64,000 nt of DNA, from assembly GCA_016213785.1 (NCBI GenBank), contig JACQZQ010000128.1, positions 1 to 64,000 of the forward strand. The letters are read 5' to 3'. This document shows positions 19,280-28,267 of the stretch, in pieces (position 1 is the first letter of the stretch; each line of letters opens with the position of its first letter). Below the pieces are notes generated by a model, which was not told where the DNA came from, did not search any database, and worked only from the letters and a program-made list of their open reading frames with translations. The DNA is from Acidobacteriota bacterium (GTDB lineage Bacteria > Acidobacteriota > Blastocatellia > Chloracidobacteriales > JADJPF01). Both the position numbers and the translations under genes were made by a program.

Positions 19280-19406
19280 AATCTTTTTATAAACAAAAAA
19301 CTTCTTTAAGACTCCTTAAGACTTCTTTTTATAAAATAGTCTAACCTTCTTTAGCTTATCTCTATAATATAGTTACACACAAACCCAATCTAGGAGATTT
19401 TATTAT

Positions 19407-19928
19407 ATGAAGAACAAAGAAAGTAAATTATCTACTTTTTGGATAGCTCTTAGCGTGGCTATATTTATTACCACAGAAATTTTAATTGGAAGTTTTCTTG
19501 AAAAATATGTATCAGGTTTTATGTCAATATCCTTACGATTTCTATTAATGGGTTTAATAAATCTAGCTGCTTATTTTTTAGGCGGCTTTTTTATTGGTAT
19601 GATATCTAAAAAACGAATCTGGGAACCCCCTATAGCAGCCTCTCTTTGTATATTATTAATGTATATTATTACCTTTTTTATTCCTATGACATTTTATCAG
19701 TATGGCTTTACTAAAATGTTAGGTGCCTCTTTAATAGCATTTATAACAACTTTGATTGGCTCATCAATGGGAGAAAATTTTGTTAGCAAGCTACGAAATT
19801 CTACTAATTCTGTTAAAAATACTTATGAGTTTAGTGAAGTAAAATCTCAATATTATCTAGGAGATAATAAAGAAAAAAATAATACTTGGTCTTATGAAAA
19901 CAAAAAAGATAATAATTTTATATCTTAA
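19407..19928 (+). CDS. four-helix membrane protein, unknown function
   Basis: 173 residues with four predicted transmembrane helices at about 10-32, 38-64, 70-95 and 102-122. Helices two and three are rich in Gly and small residues (FLGGFFIGM). A polar C-terminal tail of about 45 residues follows. The ATG is preceded by AGGAG about 9 nt upstream. I recognise no family. It is separated from the protease by a terminator and converges with the PAS-kinase gene, so it is probably monocistronic. Confidence 0.65.
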   Translation: MKNKESKLSTFWIALSVAIFITTEILIGSFLEKYVSGFMSISLRFLLMGLINLAAYFLGGFFIGMISKKRIWEPPIAASLCILLMYIITFFIPMTFYQYGFTKMLGASLIAFITTLIGSSMGENFVSKLRNSTNSVKNTYEFSEVKSQYYLGDNKEKNNTWSYENKKDNNFIS

Positions 19929-19953
19929 GTTATTTTACTATTTAACAATATAG

Positions 19954-21741
19954 CTAAAGTACAACTGTATCAGTAGTTGATGAACCATAACGAAATTTGC
20001 CTATAAAATGATAATTTAATTCTTTATCTGGCAAACTACGTAAGAGTTTTTGTAGTTCTTGTGCTAATTCTTCAGCAGTAGGCCGACATTGAGGTTCTTT
20101 GCTCAAAAGCCTACGAATAATATCATCTATAACTGGGGGAACCTCAGGATCAAGAATTTTTAAGGGTTCAGGCGTTTTACTTAAATGAAGAATTGCTAAA
20201 TTAAAAATTCCACCTGCCCCAGTCATATCAAATGGTGGGCTTCCTGATATCATTTGGTAAAACATTACCCCTAGACTATAAATATCTGAACGGCCATCAT
20301 AAGGCATATTACTAAATCTTTCTGGAGACATATAAATAGGTGTGCCTAAGACAATTCCTTGTATAGTAAGGTTTTGTAAATCTATCATACCAGAGGATTT
20401 ATCTAAGAATTTTGCTATGCCAAAGTCTACAACTTTAACCATTTCACCATCATGAGTTTTATGAAGAAAAATATTATCTGGTTTAATATCACGGTGTACT
20501 ATTCCTGCACGATGAGCCTCAGCTAAAACTTGGCAAGTAGGGACTAGGATTTCTAAACAGCGTTTTATTGAAAGAGTTCTGACCATATCTAGTTCTGTTG
20601 CTAGAGAATGACCTTCTAAAAGTTCCATAACTAAATAAACTATTCCTTCAGAAGAAACCCCTGAATCTAAGATAGAAACAGCATTAGGATGGTTAACGCG
20701 ACAAGTAGAAATGCCTTCTAAGCGAAAGCGATTAAGATTTTCTTCGCTCTCATTTGAGGCAGTAGGACGAAAAATTTTTACAGCTACTGGTCTATTTAAG
20801 GCTAGATGTGTAGCCTTATAAACTACGCCATAACCACCTTTACCTATTTTATTTTCTAGGCGATATTTTCCATCTAAAATTATATTAGGCAGCACTTCGA
20901 CTAATGCAGAAAAAAGCACATCTGCATTTTTGTAAGAATCTAGTAAAAGTTCTTGTTTACGGGCAAGTTTTTCTTCTTGAGCTTTACGTAGTTCATTTTC
21001 TAACCGCTTACGCTCAGTAATATCACGAATAATTACTGTATGTAAAATTTGTGTAGCTACTTTAACTTGTGAAATAGAGGCTTCTAGGGGAAATTCTTCT
21101 CCATTAATACGCTGACCTATAACTTCGCCTAGATGTCCCATTCGACGGTTGCTAACACCTGTTTTTTCAAAATTATATATATGTTTTTTATGAGCCTCAT
21201 GAAAACGATTAGGTATTAACAAATCTAAAGATTTACCTATTACATATTCTTTCTTATATCCAAAAATATCTTCTGCTGCTTTGTTAAAAAGTATAATATT
21301 TTGATTTTGATCTATAGTAATTATGCCATCCATTGCTGAAGCGATAATGTTAGCTATTTGTGCTTCATTATCTTTAGCATACTGTTCTAAATGTAAGTAT
21401 TCAGTAACATCTTGTAAGCACCAAATTTCAAAAGTATCTTTTTTATATGATGTTATTTCAACAAAACATTTGGTTAAATCCTTTTTTAGAAGTGGTAAAA
21501 CCTGAGGTGCATTTTTTAAGGCAAACTCTTTATTAGGGCAAATCTTTATCCAATCACTTAAAGTAGAAAGCTCTTGGCTTTTATAGCCTAGCAACCTAGT
21601 AACATTACTATTAATATATAATGATTCATATTGTTTATAAATTATAGGAATAGGTAAAAGAGCTAAAAGCTCTTTTATTTGTGAAGGATTTAGTCCTTTA
21701 AGCAAGTTTATAAACGAGGCTTGATCTGAAATATCTGACAT
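19954..21741 (-). CDS. PAS-domain Ser/Thr protein kinase
   Basis: 595 residues. Two PAS-like domains occupy the N-terminal half. The first (about 25-115) is divergent; the second (about 125-245) is typical, with ASAMDGIITID, FGYKKEYVIGKSLDLLIP and VIIRDITERKRLE. A short helical linker leads into the kinase (about 290-560). Its motifs are complete: IGKGGYGVVYKA, the VAVK lysine, HRDIKPDN, DFGIAKF and GTPIYMSPERF. No transmembrane helix is seen, so it is a cytosolic PAS-gated kinase; the PAS cofactor is unknown. PAS fused to a eukaryotic-like kinase is uncommon compared with PAS-histidine kinases but recurs in Acidobacteriota-like genomes (family knowledge). It is divergent from the JmjC-like gene and no partner phosphatase is adjacent. 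Confidence 0.93.
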   Translation of the reverse strand: MSDISDQASFINLLKGLNPSQIKELLALLPIPIIYKQYESLYINSNVTRLLGYKSQELSTLSDWIKICPNKEFALKNAPQVLPLLKKDLTKCFVEITSYKKDTFEIWCLQDVTEYLHLEQYAKDNEAQIANIIASAMDGIITIDQNQNIILFNKAAEDIFGYKKEYVIGKSLDLLIPNRFHEAHKKHIYNFEKTGVSNRRMGHLGEVIGQRINGEEFPLEASISQVKVATQILHTVIIRDITERKRLENELRKAQEEKLARKQELLLDSYKNADVLFSALVEVLPNIILDGKYRLENKIGKGGYGVVYKATHLALNRPVAVKIFRPTASNESEENLNRFRLEGISTCRVNHPNAVSILDSGVSSEGIVYLVMELLEGHSLATELDMVRTLSIKRCLEILVPTCQVLAEAHRAGIVHRDIKPDNIFLHKTHDGEMVKVVDFGIAKFLDKSSGMIDLQNLTIQGIVLGTPIYMSPERFSNMPYDGRSDIYSLGVMFYQMISGSPPFDMTGAGGIFNLAILHLSKTPEPLKILDPEVPPVIDDIIRRLLSKEPQCRPTAEELAQELQKLLRSLPDKELNYHFIGKFRYGSSTTDTVVL

Positions 21742-21933
21742 AGAGTTATCTATCCTTCAATTTTAGAAATTTTTAGAAACTTATTCTAAAAATATTAAGC
21801 TATTTCTATCTCACTCATTATTCTAAAGTGTAATAAAATGCAAGAACTAAAAATTAAAAAGATTTTGGCTTTTTCTAATTTTGCATACCACATTATCACA
21901 ACAAACTTAATTTAGATATCATGAGGATCAACT

Positions 21934-22935
21934 ATGAATAGTGCTCTTAAAACTTCACTACCTGCTAATTGGAAGCAATGGGTAGCAGAGAATATTTTAT
22001 TAGGCATATCTGATCAAGTCATAGCTGAAAGACTTTCTATAGAAGGTTTTTCTAAAGCTGCTATTAATCGAGAACTAAAACAAGTACACAACCATCCTTA
22101 TATTAAATCTGCTTATTATTTATCAGAGAAAAAAAGAAAATATGAGGCATTAATGGATTTACAAGACTCTTTAGCTAGTCAAGCTTCTTTTTATGGAAAA
22201 ATTTTTTTTGAGAAAGATCTCTCTCAAAGAGAATTTTTAGATTTTTACTATTCTCAAAATCGCCCAGTAGTTCTTAACGATATGATGAAAAATTGGAAAG
22301 CTATGTCTTTATGGACACCAGAATATTTTAAGACAAATTATGGTAATGAAATAGTAGAAATACAAGTAGATCGTAACTCTGATCCAATTTATGAACAAAA
22401 CTCTGATTATCATAAGAAAAAAATTAGTTTTTCTGATTATGTGGATATGGTTTTAGAAGAAAGTCCAACAAATGATTTTTATATGACAGCTAATAACCAT
22501 GTAATAGAAAACCCTAATATGAAAAACTTACTAAATGATATTGAAATGTTTCCTGAGTATTTAAGACCAGATTATAAAGCAAGTGAAGTTTTTTTCTGGT
22601 TTGGGCCAGCAGCAACTATAACACCTCTTCATCATGATCGGCAAAATATTTTTATGGCACAAGTTTTAGGGCGAAAACTAGTTAAGCTAATTCCACCTAC
22701 TCAAACACATTTAGTTTACAATCAATTAACAGTTTTTAGTGAAGTTGATTGTGAAAACCCTAATTTTGATCTATTTCCTCTTTTTCAAAGAGCTAATGTA
22801 ATTACAGGTATTCTAAATCCTGGACAAGTGTTATTTCTTCCTGCTGGATGGTGGCACTATGTTAAAGCACTAGACATTAGTCTTACAGTAACTTTTACTA
22901 ATTTTATTTATGATAATCCTATTTTTTCTTGGTAA
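21934..22935 (+). CDS. JmjC/cupin-8-like Fe(II)/2-oxoglutarate oxygenase
   Basis: 333 residues. A helical N-terminal part of about 75 residues precedes a cupin-8/JmjC-like domain. It opens with RPVVLNDMMKNWKA and carries the iron facial triad as H233 and D235 (PLHHDRQN) plus H308 (GWWHYV). The candidate 2-oxoglutarate-binding Lys lies in the GRKLVKLIPP strand. Members hydroxylate proteins or small molecules; the substrate cannot be told. The ATG is preceded by GAGGATC. The hairpin at 22947-22980 follows the stop. The N-terminal helices (SDQVIAERLSIEGFS) look like a small helix-turn-helix or adaptor domain, but this is uncertain. Confidence 0.88.
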   Translation: MNSALKTSLPANWKQWVAENILLGISDQVIAERLSIEGFSKAAINRELKQVHNHPYIKSAYYLSEKKRKYEALMDLQDSLASQASFYGKIFFEKDLSQREFLDFYYSQNRPVVLNDMMKNWKAMSLWTPEYFKTNYGNEIVEIQVDRNSDPIYEQNSDYHKKKISFSDYVDMVLEESPTNDFYMTANNHVIENPNMKNLLNDIEMFPEYLRPDYKASEVFFWFGPAATITPLHHDRQNIFMAQVLGRKLVKLIPPTQTHLVYNQLTVFSEVDCENPNFDLFPLFQRANVITGILNPGQVLFLPAGWWHYVKALDISLTVTFTNFIYDNPIFSW

Positions 22936-22946
22936 GAAAAACAAAA

Positions 22947-22980
22947 ACTCCCATTGTATATAAAATTTAACAATGGGAGT
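22947..22980 (-). terminator. intergenic terminator hairpin between convergent genes
   Basis: An 11-bp perfect stem (ACTCCCATTGT and ACAATGGGAGT) with a 12-nt loop. On the minus strand it is followed by TTTTTGTTTTTC, so it best terminates the LuxR-type gene. On the plus strand it lies 12 nt after the JmjC-like stop but lacks a T-run. Confidence 0.8.
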
Positions 22981-23033
22981 ACAACTTAACTAGGGATAAA
23001 CTTGTAGGAGGCTAACAATTACTAATCTAACCC

Positions 23034-23282
23034 TTATTGAAGGGTATACTCAGGCTTCACTAAGCCAATAGCTATAGCATAACGTACTAAGTGAGCAATA
23101 GAACTAACATGTAATTTCTTTTTAATATTCTCACGATGAGCATCAGCCGTTTTATAACTTATTCCTAATTTTTGCCCTATTTCTTTGCTAGTAGCGCCTT
23201 CGGCGATTAATTTTAAGACTTCGCTTTCACGAGCGGTTAAAAGATTGCTTTCAAATTTTACTGGACTCATTTGTGGCATCAT
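23034..23282 (-). CDS. single-domain LuxR/GerE-type DNA-binding protein
   Basis: 82 residues, almost entirely a GerE/LuxR helix-turn-helix (LTARESEVLKLIAEG, then SKEIGQKLGISYKTADAHRE, then KKLHVSSIAHLVRYAI). No receiver or autoinducer domain is present, and there is no room upstream for one. The first of two adjacent ATG codons is used because AGGAGA lies 9 nt before it. Stand-alone LuxR domains of this type resemble GerE and act as constitutively competent regulators; the target is unknown. The gene lies 280 bp downstream of the OmpR-type regulator in the same direction and probably has its own promoter. Confidence 0.88.
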   Translation of the reverse strand: MMPQMSPVKFESNLLTARESEVLKLIAEGATSKEIGQKLGISYKTADAHRENIKKKLHVSSIAHLVRYAIAIGLVKPEYTLQ

Positions 23283-23542
23283 GTTTAATAATCTCCTTAA
23301 AACTCAAAAATTGTTTATTAGGTTGAAACTGTTTGTATCAAGTGCAAAACTAGAATAACACTGTAGGCGTTAATAACTAATAAACAAGACATTAAAGTTT
23401 CATTAACAGTTCTTCATTAAATGCTTAAGAATTATTCTTAGTATCTAAAGAATAACTCTATTATTTTGTTTGGATTACAATTTAGTATAAAAATAGTAGG
23501 CTTATAAATAGAGGCAAAAAATGTTTATTTTTTTTATTTTTT

Positions 23543-23575
23543 ATTGAATATCTATTGAATATCTATTGAATATCT
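23543..23575. repeat. three tandem 11-bp repeats over a gene end
   Basis: The unit ATTGAATATCT occurs three times in a row (23543-23553, 23554-23564, 23565-23575). The stop codon of the OmpR-type regulator and its last residues lie inside the array. The extra copies are downstream of the stop, so copy-number change would not alter the protein. Confidence 0.9.
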
Positions 23576-24255
23576 TCACTAGGATCACAGAGGCGGTATC
23601 CAACCCAAGGTTCAGTAATTATATAGCGAGGTTGAGACGGGTCTATTTCAATTTTTCGTCTAAGGTGGTTTACAGCTACACGTAAATTTTCATTATCTGC
23701 TTTATAATCTGCACCCCAAACACGGGCTAAAAGTGTTTCATGACGAACTACTTGCCCAACATTAGCAGCTAGGGTTTTTAGCAAGCTATATTCAGTAGGA
23801 GAAAGTTTTAGTCGTTTTCCATCTAAGGTAACAATATGTCGATCAAAATCTAGGTCTAGTTTTCCTACTAAAACATGTCCTACATCAGAAGTAGAATCAT
23901 TAATTCTACGCATAATAGCACGAATACGTGCAAGCAATTCATTTATACCAAAAGGCTTATTAACAAAATCATCTGCTCCACTATCTAAAGCTTTGACTTT
24001 ATCACGTTCTGCTTCTCTAGCAGAAAGAACAAGAATTGGAACTTTTGAAAAGCTACGAATACGTCGGCAAACTTCAAAGCCATCTATCCCAGGCATTGAA
24101 AGGTCTAATATAATTAGGTCTGGCATCTCTTCATTTATTGAATCTAGGCCAGCTTGACCGCCTAAAGCAATTTCTACTCTATGACCATAGGCACTTAAAG
24201 AAGTCCTTAGAGTTCTTAATATTTGCATTTCATCATCTATAACAAGAATATTCAT
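23563..24255 (-). CDS. OmpR/KdpE-type response regulator
   Basis: 230 residues. The receiver domain has the acidic pair D7/D8, phosphoacceptor D51 in LDLSMPGIDGF and the conserved Lys in FVNKPFG. A winged-helix OmpR domain follows (LSPTEYSLLKTLA, LRVAVNHLRRKIE, ending in VGYRL). The YIITEPWVGYRL ending is KdpE-like. The gene is 35 nt downstream of the soluble histidine kinase, forming a two-gene operon. No K+ transport genes (kdpFABC) lie nearby, so the name KdpE should not be applied. Confidence 0.93.
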   Translation of the reverse strand: MNILVIDDEMQILRTLRTSLSAYGHRVEIALGGQAGLDSINEEMPDLIILDLSMPGIDGFEVCRRIRSFSKVPILVLSAREAERDKVKALDSGADDFVNKPFGINELLARIRAIMRRINDSTSDVGHVLVGKLDLDFDRHIVTLDGKRLKLSPTEYSLLKTLAANVGQVVRHETLLARVWGADYKADNENLRVAVNHLRRKIEIDPSQPRYIITEPWVGYRLCDPSEDIQ

Positions 24256-24290
24256 ATTATCTAATTATCTAAATTATTAACTATTATTAG

Positions 24291-24986
24291 CTAGATAGAA
24301 ATAGGTAATAATATATCAATTTTTGTTCCTTGTCCAACTTTACTTTTTAATTCAATGGTTCCTTTATGACAATCAACTAATCCTTTACATATAGCTAAAC
24401 TCATACCTACGCTAGGTAGTTGATCAAGTTGTTGAGTAGGGCGATAGAATTTGCTAAATATTTCTTCTTGCTTATCGTCTTTAATCCCACAGCCTTTATC
24501 AATAATAGAGATTTTTACTTTATCTTCTATTTGACAAGCACTAACTAAAATTTCACTTCCAGCAGGTGAAAACTTTACACAATTCTCAAGTAAAAAACAT
24601 AAGCATTCTTCTATAAGCTCACTATCTAGGGATACTAAAGGAAAATTTGCTGGTATATTTATAGATAGTTTATTTTTCTTTAATATTTCTTTTAGTTTAT
24701 ATCTAACAGATTTTACAATAGATAACAAATTATTTTGTGTATAGTTTACTTGAATTTTTCCTGCTTCAATACGCGCCATCCATAATAATTTTCCTATTAC
24801 TTTATTTAACCTTTCAGACTCATCATTAATTATATCAATTAATTCTTTCTTTGATTCTTCATCTATATTTACTTGAGTTTGTTTAAGGACACTAGCAGCC
24901 CCTTTAATCGAGGTAAGGGGAGAGCGTAAATAATGAGCAAATCTATCTAACATCAACTCAAAATCATCATCTTTTTTATCACTCAA
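24291..24986 (-). CDS. soluble histidine kinase core, KdpD-like H-box
   Basis: 231 residues containing only the catalytic core. HisKA carries H18 in the H-box (AHYLRSPLTSIKG, Tyr where Glu or Asp usually follows the His). The HATPase part has the N-box LLENCVKFSP, G1 box DKGCGIKD and a degenerate G2 region (SVGMSLAICKGLV, then GQGTKIDI). No transmembrane segment or sensor domain is present, so it must sense through a partner or an internal signal. The start codon directly precedes the core, and upstream sequence (24987-25469) holds no missing sensor. It is the cognate kinase of the regulator 35 nt downstream. Confidence 0.9.
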   Translation of the reverse strand: MSDKKDDDFELMLDRFAHYLRSPLTSIKGAASVLKQTQVNIDEESKKELIDIINDESERLNKVIGKLLWMARIEAGKIQVNYTQNNLLSIVKSVRYKLKEILKKNKLSINIPANFPLVSLDSELIEECLCFLLENCVKFSPAGSEILVSACQIEDKVKISIIDKGCGIKDDKQEEIFSKFYRPTQQLDQLPSVGMSLAICKGLVDCHKGTIELKSKVGQGTKIDILLPISI

Positions 24987-25469
24987 GCTATTTATTTAAT
25001 CTCCTTAGAACAAGTTAAAGAAATTTTTACAACCACGCTAGAAATTACTTAAGCGCCATTATTTTTTATAAAGTATAAAGAGGTAAAGTAGTTTGATAAG
25101 AATATTAGTTTGATAAGAATACTAATTTTTACTAGTTCAGGCAATAAAACCTTGCATTTTGATAATTCCTTATGTTTTTAATAGGTTTTAATAGGTTTTA
25201 ATGGCTTTGATAGTCTTGATAAAGCTTAAAGACCTGTTTTATAAGAATTAATTTTTCTAATGAAATTAATCTAGTATTAAAAGGGCATAAAAATTTCATT
25301 AAAGTTTTACATATAAAATTAAGTTTTTGCTAGTATGTTGCCTTCAAGAAAACAAATTACTAAGAACGATTTGGTAAATTGGTTCGTACTCCTTTCTATA
25401 CTTCAAAATGCGATAACGCTTTTATAACCAAAGCCCAAATCCTTAACTTTAACTATAGGATAGGTTTTA
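24987..25469. other. divergent intergenic region with short direct repeats
   Basis: No gene. It separates the two-component operon (minus) from the PilZ gene (plus). Short near-perfect direct repeats are visible: AGTTTGATAAGAATA twice around 25091-25125, and TAATAGGTTT tandemly at about 25179-25200. An inverted repeat AATGAAATT/AATTTCATT (25259-25267 and 25292-25300) lies nearer the PilZ gene. Confidence 0.5.
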
Positions 25470-25844
25470 ATGATCGAAACAACAAAGCAGAATAGAAGAA
25501 AAGAATTACGCCATAAAAAAGAATTGCCTTTAAGAATTCAAGGCGACGATTCTTTAGGCAAATTTTTTGTAGAAATAACCCTTACAAATAATATTAGCCT
25601 CTCTGGTGCTTGCATATCACTTAACCATGAATTAAAAATCGGCCAACAATTACAAATCTTTACTTGTGGAAACTTAATACCAAATCAAACTAGTGGAAAA
25701 GTCTGTTGGCTACGTCGCCAAAGAGATTCTTGGTTAGTAGGGTTACATTTTGAACGTTCTAATAAATTTTGGAAAAATGTTGGGGATATTTTTAATCAAC
25801 TCCTGTCGAACCAAAACCACCTACACCCCTTCTACTACTGCTAA
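25470..25844 (+). CDS. PilZ-domain c-di-GMP-binding protein
   Basis: A 124-residue single PilZ domain. The two signature c-di-GMP motifs are present: the arginine switch (R9-R10-x3-R14 in NRRKELR) and N-x-S-x-x-G (N41, S43, G46 in NISLSGA), followed by VCWLRRQ and WLVGLHF strands. No output domain is attached, so it probably works by protein-protein contact. The reading frame runs past FERSNKFW into about 20 residues that overlap the convergent dUTPase gene by 53 bp. No GGDEF or EAL enzyme lies in the window, but a c-di-GMP riboswitch is present at 55960-56060. Confidence 0.88.
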   Translation: MIETTKQNRRKELRHKKELPLRIQGDDSLGKFFVEITLTNNISLSGACISLNHELKIGQQLQIFTCGNLIPNQTSGKVCWLRRQRDSWLVGLHFERSNKFWKNVGDIFNQLLSNQNHLHPFYYC

Positions 25845-26250
25845 TAAGCTCAACTTCTAAAATTTCATAGTCTCCTAATTTTAACAAAACTATCTGAGCT
25901 ATGCGCTCGCCAAGCTTTACTAAGAAAGGGCGAGCGCTAAAATTTTTTATTTCTACTAAAATCTCTCCTCTATAATCGCTATCAATCCATCCTGCTCCAA
26001 CCTCTAAATTATGTTTTATAGAAAGACCTGAGCGGCTAGCAATTCTACCAACCATTCCAACAGGTATTTCCATTGCTAAACCTGTTGAAACAACGGCTCT
26101 TCCTACTTCAACTAGTCCATCTTGTTTTAGCTCTGTGGCAGGGATTGTAATCTCCTGAGCAGCATAAAGATCTAGCCCAGCACTACCTGAAGTCATTCTT
26201 ATTGGTAATTTTGCAGTATCTTTAAGGCGTTTTATTTTTAACTCTTGCAT
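25792..26250 (-). CDS. dut: deoxyuridine 5'-triphosphate nucleotidohydrolase (dUTPase)
   Basis: A 152-residue trimeric-type dUTPase converting dUTP to dUMP and pyrophosphate. All five family motifs are visible in order: AGLDLYAA, GRIASRSGL, GWIDSDYRGEI, RIAQIVLL and RGVGGFGSTG. Length is normal. Its 3' end overlaps the convergent PilZ gene by 53 bp, and its 5' end is 34 bp from the divergent methyltransferase gene, so its promoter must be very compact. Confidence 0.97.
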   Translation of the reverse strand: MQELKIKRLKDTAKLPIRMTSGSAGLDLYAAQEITIPATELKQDGLVEVGRAVVSTGLAMEIPVGMVGRIASRSGLSIKHNLEVGAGWIDSDYRGEILVEIKNFSARPFLVKLGERIAQIVLLKLGDYEILEVELISSSRRGVGGFGSTGVD

Positions 26251-26284
26251 GACTTTTTTGTCCTTTTGATGATAATATGTTTTT

Positions 26285-27070
26285 ATGCTTTCAGAATTTA
26301 ATTCCTGTGCAAAAGAATATAATAAATTTCGTCCTGATTATCCAGAAGCCCTTTTTGAGCTATTAATAGAGTTTTTTAGCCTATCAAAAAATAGCCTTAT
26401 AGCAGATGTGGGTTGTGGTACAGCTAAATCTAGTAGCTTTTTTGCTAAACATGGAATACCTGTAATTGGTATAGATACTAGTTTAGAAATGCTTGCTATT
26501 GCTAAAAATATGGCTGAAGAACTAAATTTACCAATGACCTTTCTTGAGTCAAGTGCTGAAGAAATTGCTTTAGAAAATAATTCGGTATCATTTGTTAACT
26601 GTGCTCAAGCTTTTCACTGGTTTAATAGCCAAAAAGCCTTAAAAGAATTTTCTCGTATACTTAAACCTAATGGAGGGCTTGCCATCTATTGGAATAACCG
26701 AGATTATGAAAAAGCTTCTTATCTACTTAAAGTAGAAGACTTAATATCAAAATATAATCCAAAACACCAACTAGCTTATAGAGCACATAATTGGACAAAA
26801 ATACTAGAAGAATCTCAACTCTTTACTAATATTACACTTCATACTTTTTCACATTCTGTTGAACTTTCTATTGAAAGTTTTATTGGGCTTACTCAATCAT
26901 TTTCCTATGTCCGTAATGTAGTTAAAGAAGAAACAAAAATTTCTTTTGAAAATGAACTAAGAGAAATATTAGAAGCCGTATCTAATAATGGCTTAATTCT
27001 TTTACCTTATGAAGTAAAACTATGGTGTGCCAATAAATATACTATAAATTCAGAAAAATCTGAGGTTTAA
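26285..27070 (+). CDS. class I SAM-dependent methyltransferase
   Basis: 261 residues. The Rossmann-fold motif I reads ADVGCGTAKSSSFFA, followed by VIGIDTSLEMLAIA (motif II acidic residue) and SFVNCAQAFHWF, then EFSRILKPNGGLAIYW, typical of the Methyltransf_11 group. The opening FNSCAKEYNKFRPDYPEAL matches small-molecule methyltransferases of the YcgJ/TAM-like kind. The substrate is unknown. It is transcribed divergently from dut with only 34 bp between starts and converges on the zinc-finger/HExxH gene. Confidence 0.9.
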   Translation: MLSEFNSCAKEYNKFRPDYPEALFELLIEFFSLSKNSLIADVGCGTAKSSSFFAKHGIPVIGIDTSLEMLAIAKNMAEELNLPMTFLESSAEEIALENNSVSFVNCAQAFHWFNSQKALKEFSRILKPNGGLAIYWNNRDYEKASYLLKVEDLISKYNPKHQLAYRAHNWTKILEESQLFTNITLHTFSHSVELSIESFIGLTQSFSYVRNVVKEETKISFENELREILEAVSNNGLILLPYEVKLWCANKYTINSEKSEV

Positions 27071-27102
27071 GTTATATTTCATAAGACAAGCCTAAAAAAA
27101 TA

Positions 27103-28257
27103 CTACTTTTTCCAACCTACTTCAACTGCTGTTTTTTCTCCAACACGACTTAATTCTAGACTATCAACATCTTTTTCTTTTGTACCCTCTATAGGTATTG
27201 CTAGAGCCATAATTTCAGCAAATTCTTGTGGGTAGCGTTTTTCTGGCGCAAAATAGCCATCAGGAAAAATTGTTAAGTGATTATCATCGTATTTATCACT
27301 TGCTCCTACTGTATGTAGGACTTCATGAGCAATTAAACAAGTGGTTCGGCCAGCCGATTGTTTTCCTATAGGTAAAAAAACTACTCCAAAACGACCTCTA
27401 GTAGTTCCTACAGAATGTTGTTTTTCATAACCTAAACCTGCATCTGCTGGATAGATATAGAGATAGAGTTTTACATCAAATTGGTTTTGAGCCACTCCTG
27501 TCTGAGTAAGTTTATCATTAAAATAATTTATAAAAGCAGAAGTCTGTTTATATTTTGTCCAAAAGCTGTCTTTTTCTGTTGGTAGACTTGGAGGGGGGGA
27601 TTCACTAAATATAGGCCCAAGTAACTCAAACCGAAATGGTTTAATATCACTTTTATAAACTCTTTTTGCTTCATTTTCAAACCATTTTTCAAGAGATTGT
27701 TGGAGTAATTCTTTACCAAAAGGTGATAGCGCTCGTTCAGTATTATTTTTAGTCCCATTAACTACTTGTACTAAAGCAACATTATAGGTTCTATCCCAAT
27801 CAAGTTTACGTTGATCTTGGTAATAAACTCGTCCTGCTATAGCAATTACGATAAGTAAAACACTAAAAGAAAAAGCCTGACGGTAGCGTGTCCAGTTTCT
27901 ACGAATCTGCTTTTTAGGAGCACAGTTAATACAAAGAGTTTTGTTTTCTTTATCACATCGCATACATATTGCAACACTACATTTAAGACAAAAGGCCGTA
28001 GTAGCTTGGTCAATATGAGTAGAGCAAAACCTAATGTTTGGCTGATTAATTTGTGTGCTTGCGCCTAACTCGCTTAGTTCATTAGATAATTCTTTTAACT
28101 CTTGAACTGTTTCAGATTCAGAAATAATTACAGGAGTTTTAGAAAGCAAAATTTGAGCGTTAGAAGAATCTATTTCAAATTTTTCTATTATGTATTTTCT
28201 TATAAAATATTCACTTTTTCTATCTTTAATACTTAATATGAGGAGTTGGTACGGCAT
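27103..28257 (-). CDS. membrane protein with L12-like domain, B-box-like zinc finger and HExxH site
   Basis: 384 residues from ATG 28257 (an in-frame TTG lies 6 nt upstream; neither has a good Shine-Dalgarno sequence). Residues about 13-70 resemble the C-terminal domain of ribosomal protein L7/L12. A Cys/His cluster follows (CSTH, CLKC, CMRC, CINC; about 77-113), like a B-box zinc finger. A transmembrane helix lies at about 128-146. The C-terminal domain carries HEVLHTVGASDKYDD (HEVLH at about 311-315), a zinc-metalloprotease-type site with a possible downstream Asp ligand. The protease domain would face the periplasm, with the zinc finger and L12-like part in the cytosol (inference). It lies 29 nt downstream of the DUF5522-like gene. 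I do not recognise the whole architecture. Confidence 0.75.
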   Translation of the reverse strand: MPYQLLILSIKDRKSEYFIRKYIIEKFEIDSSNAQILLSKTPVIISESETVQELKELSNELSELGASTQINQPNIRFCSTHIDQATTAFCLKCSVAICMRCDKENKTLCINCAPKKQIRRNWTRYRQAFSFSVLLIVIAIAGRVYYQDQRKLDWDRTYNVALVQVVNGTKNNTERALSPFGKELLQQSLEKWFENEAKRVYKSDIKPFRFELLGPIFSESPPPSLPTEKDSFWTKYKQTSAFINYFNDKLTQTGVAQNQFDVKLYLYIYPADAGLGYEKQHSVGTTRGRFGVVFLPIGKQSAGRTTCLIAHEVLHTVGASDKYDDNHLTIFPDGYFAPEKRYPQEFAEIMALAIPIEGTKEKDVDSLELSRVGEKTAVEVGWKK

Positions 28258-28267
28258 AAACAATTAA

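Noticed and set aside
23563-24986. Calling the two-component pair kdpD/kdpE
   Set aside because: The kinase lacks the KdpD sensor and universal-stress domains, and no kdpFABC genes are present. The similarity is limited to the catalytic core and output domain.
27528-27758. Minus-strand 76-codon frame inside the zinc-finger/HExxH gene
   Set aside because: It is a second frame of the same strand within a longer, motif-bearing gene, without its own ribosome-binding site.
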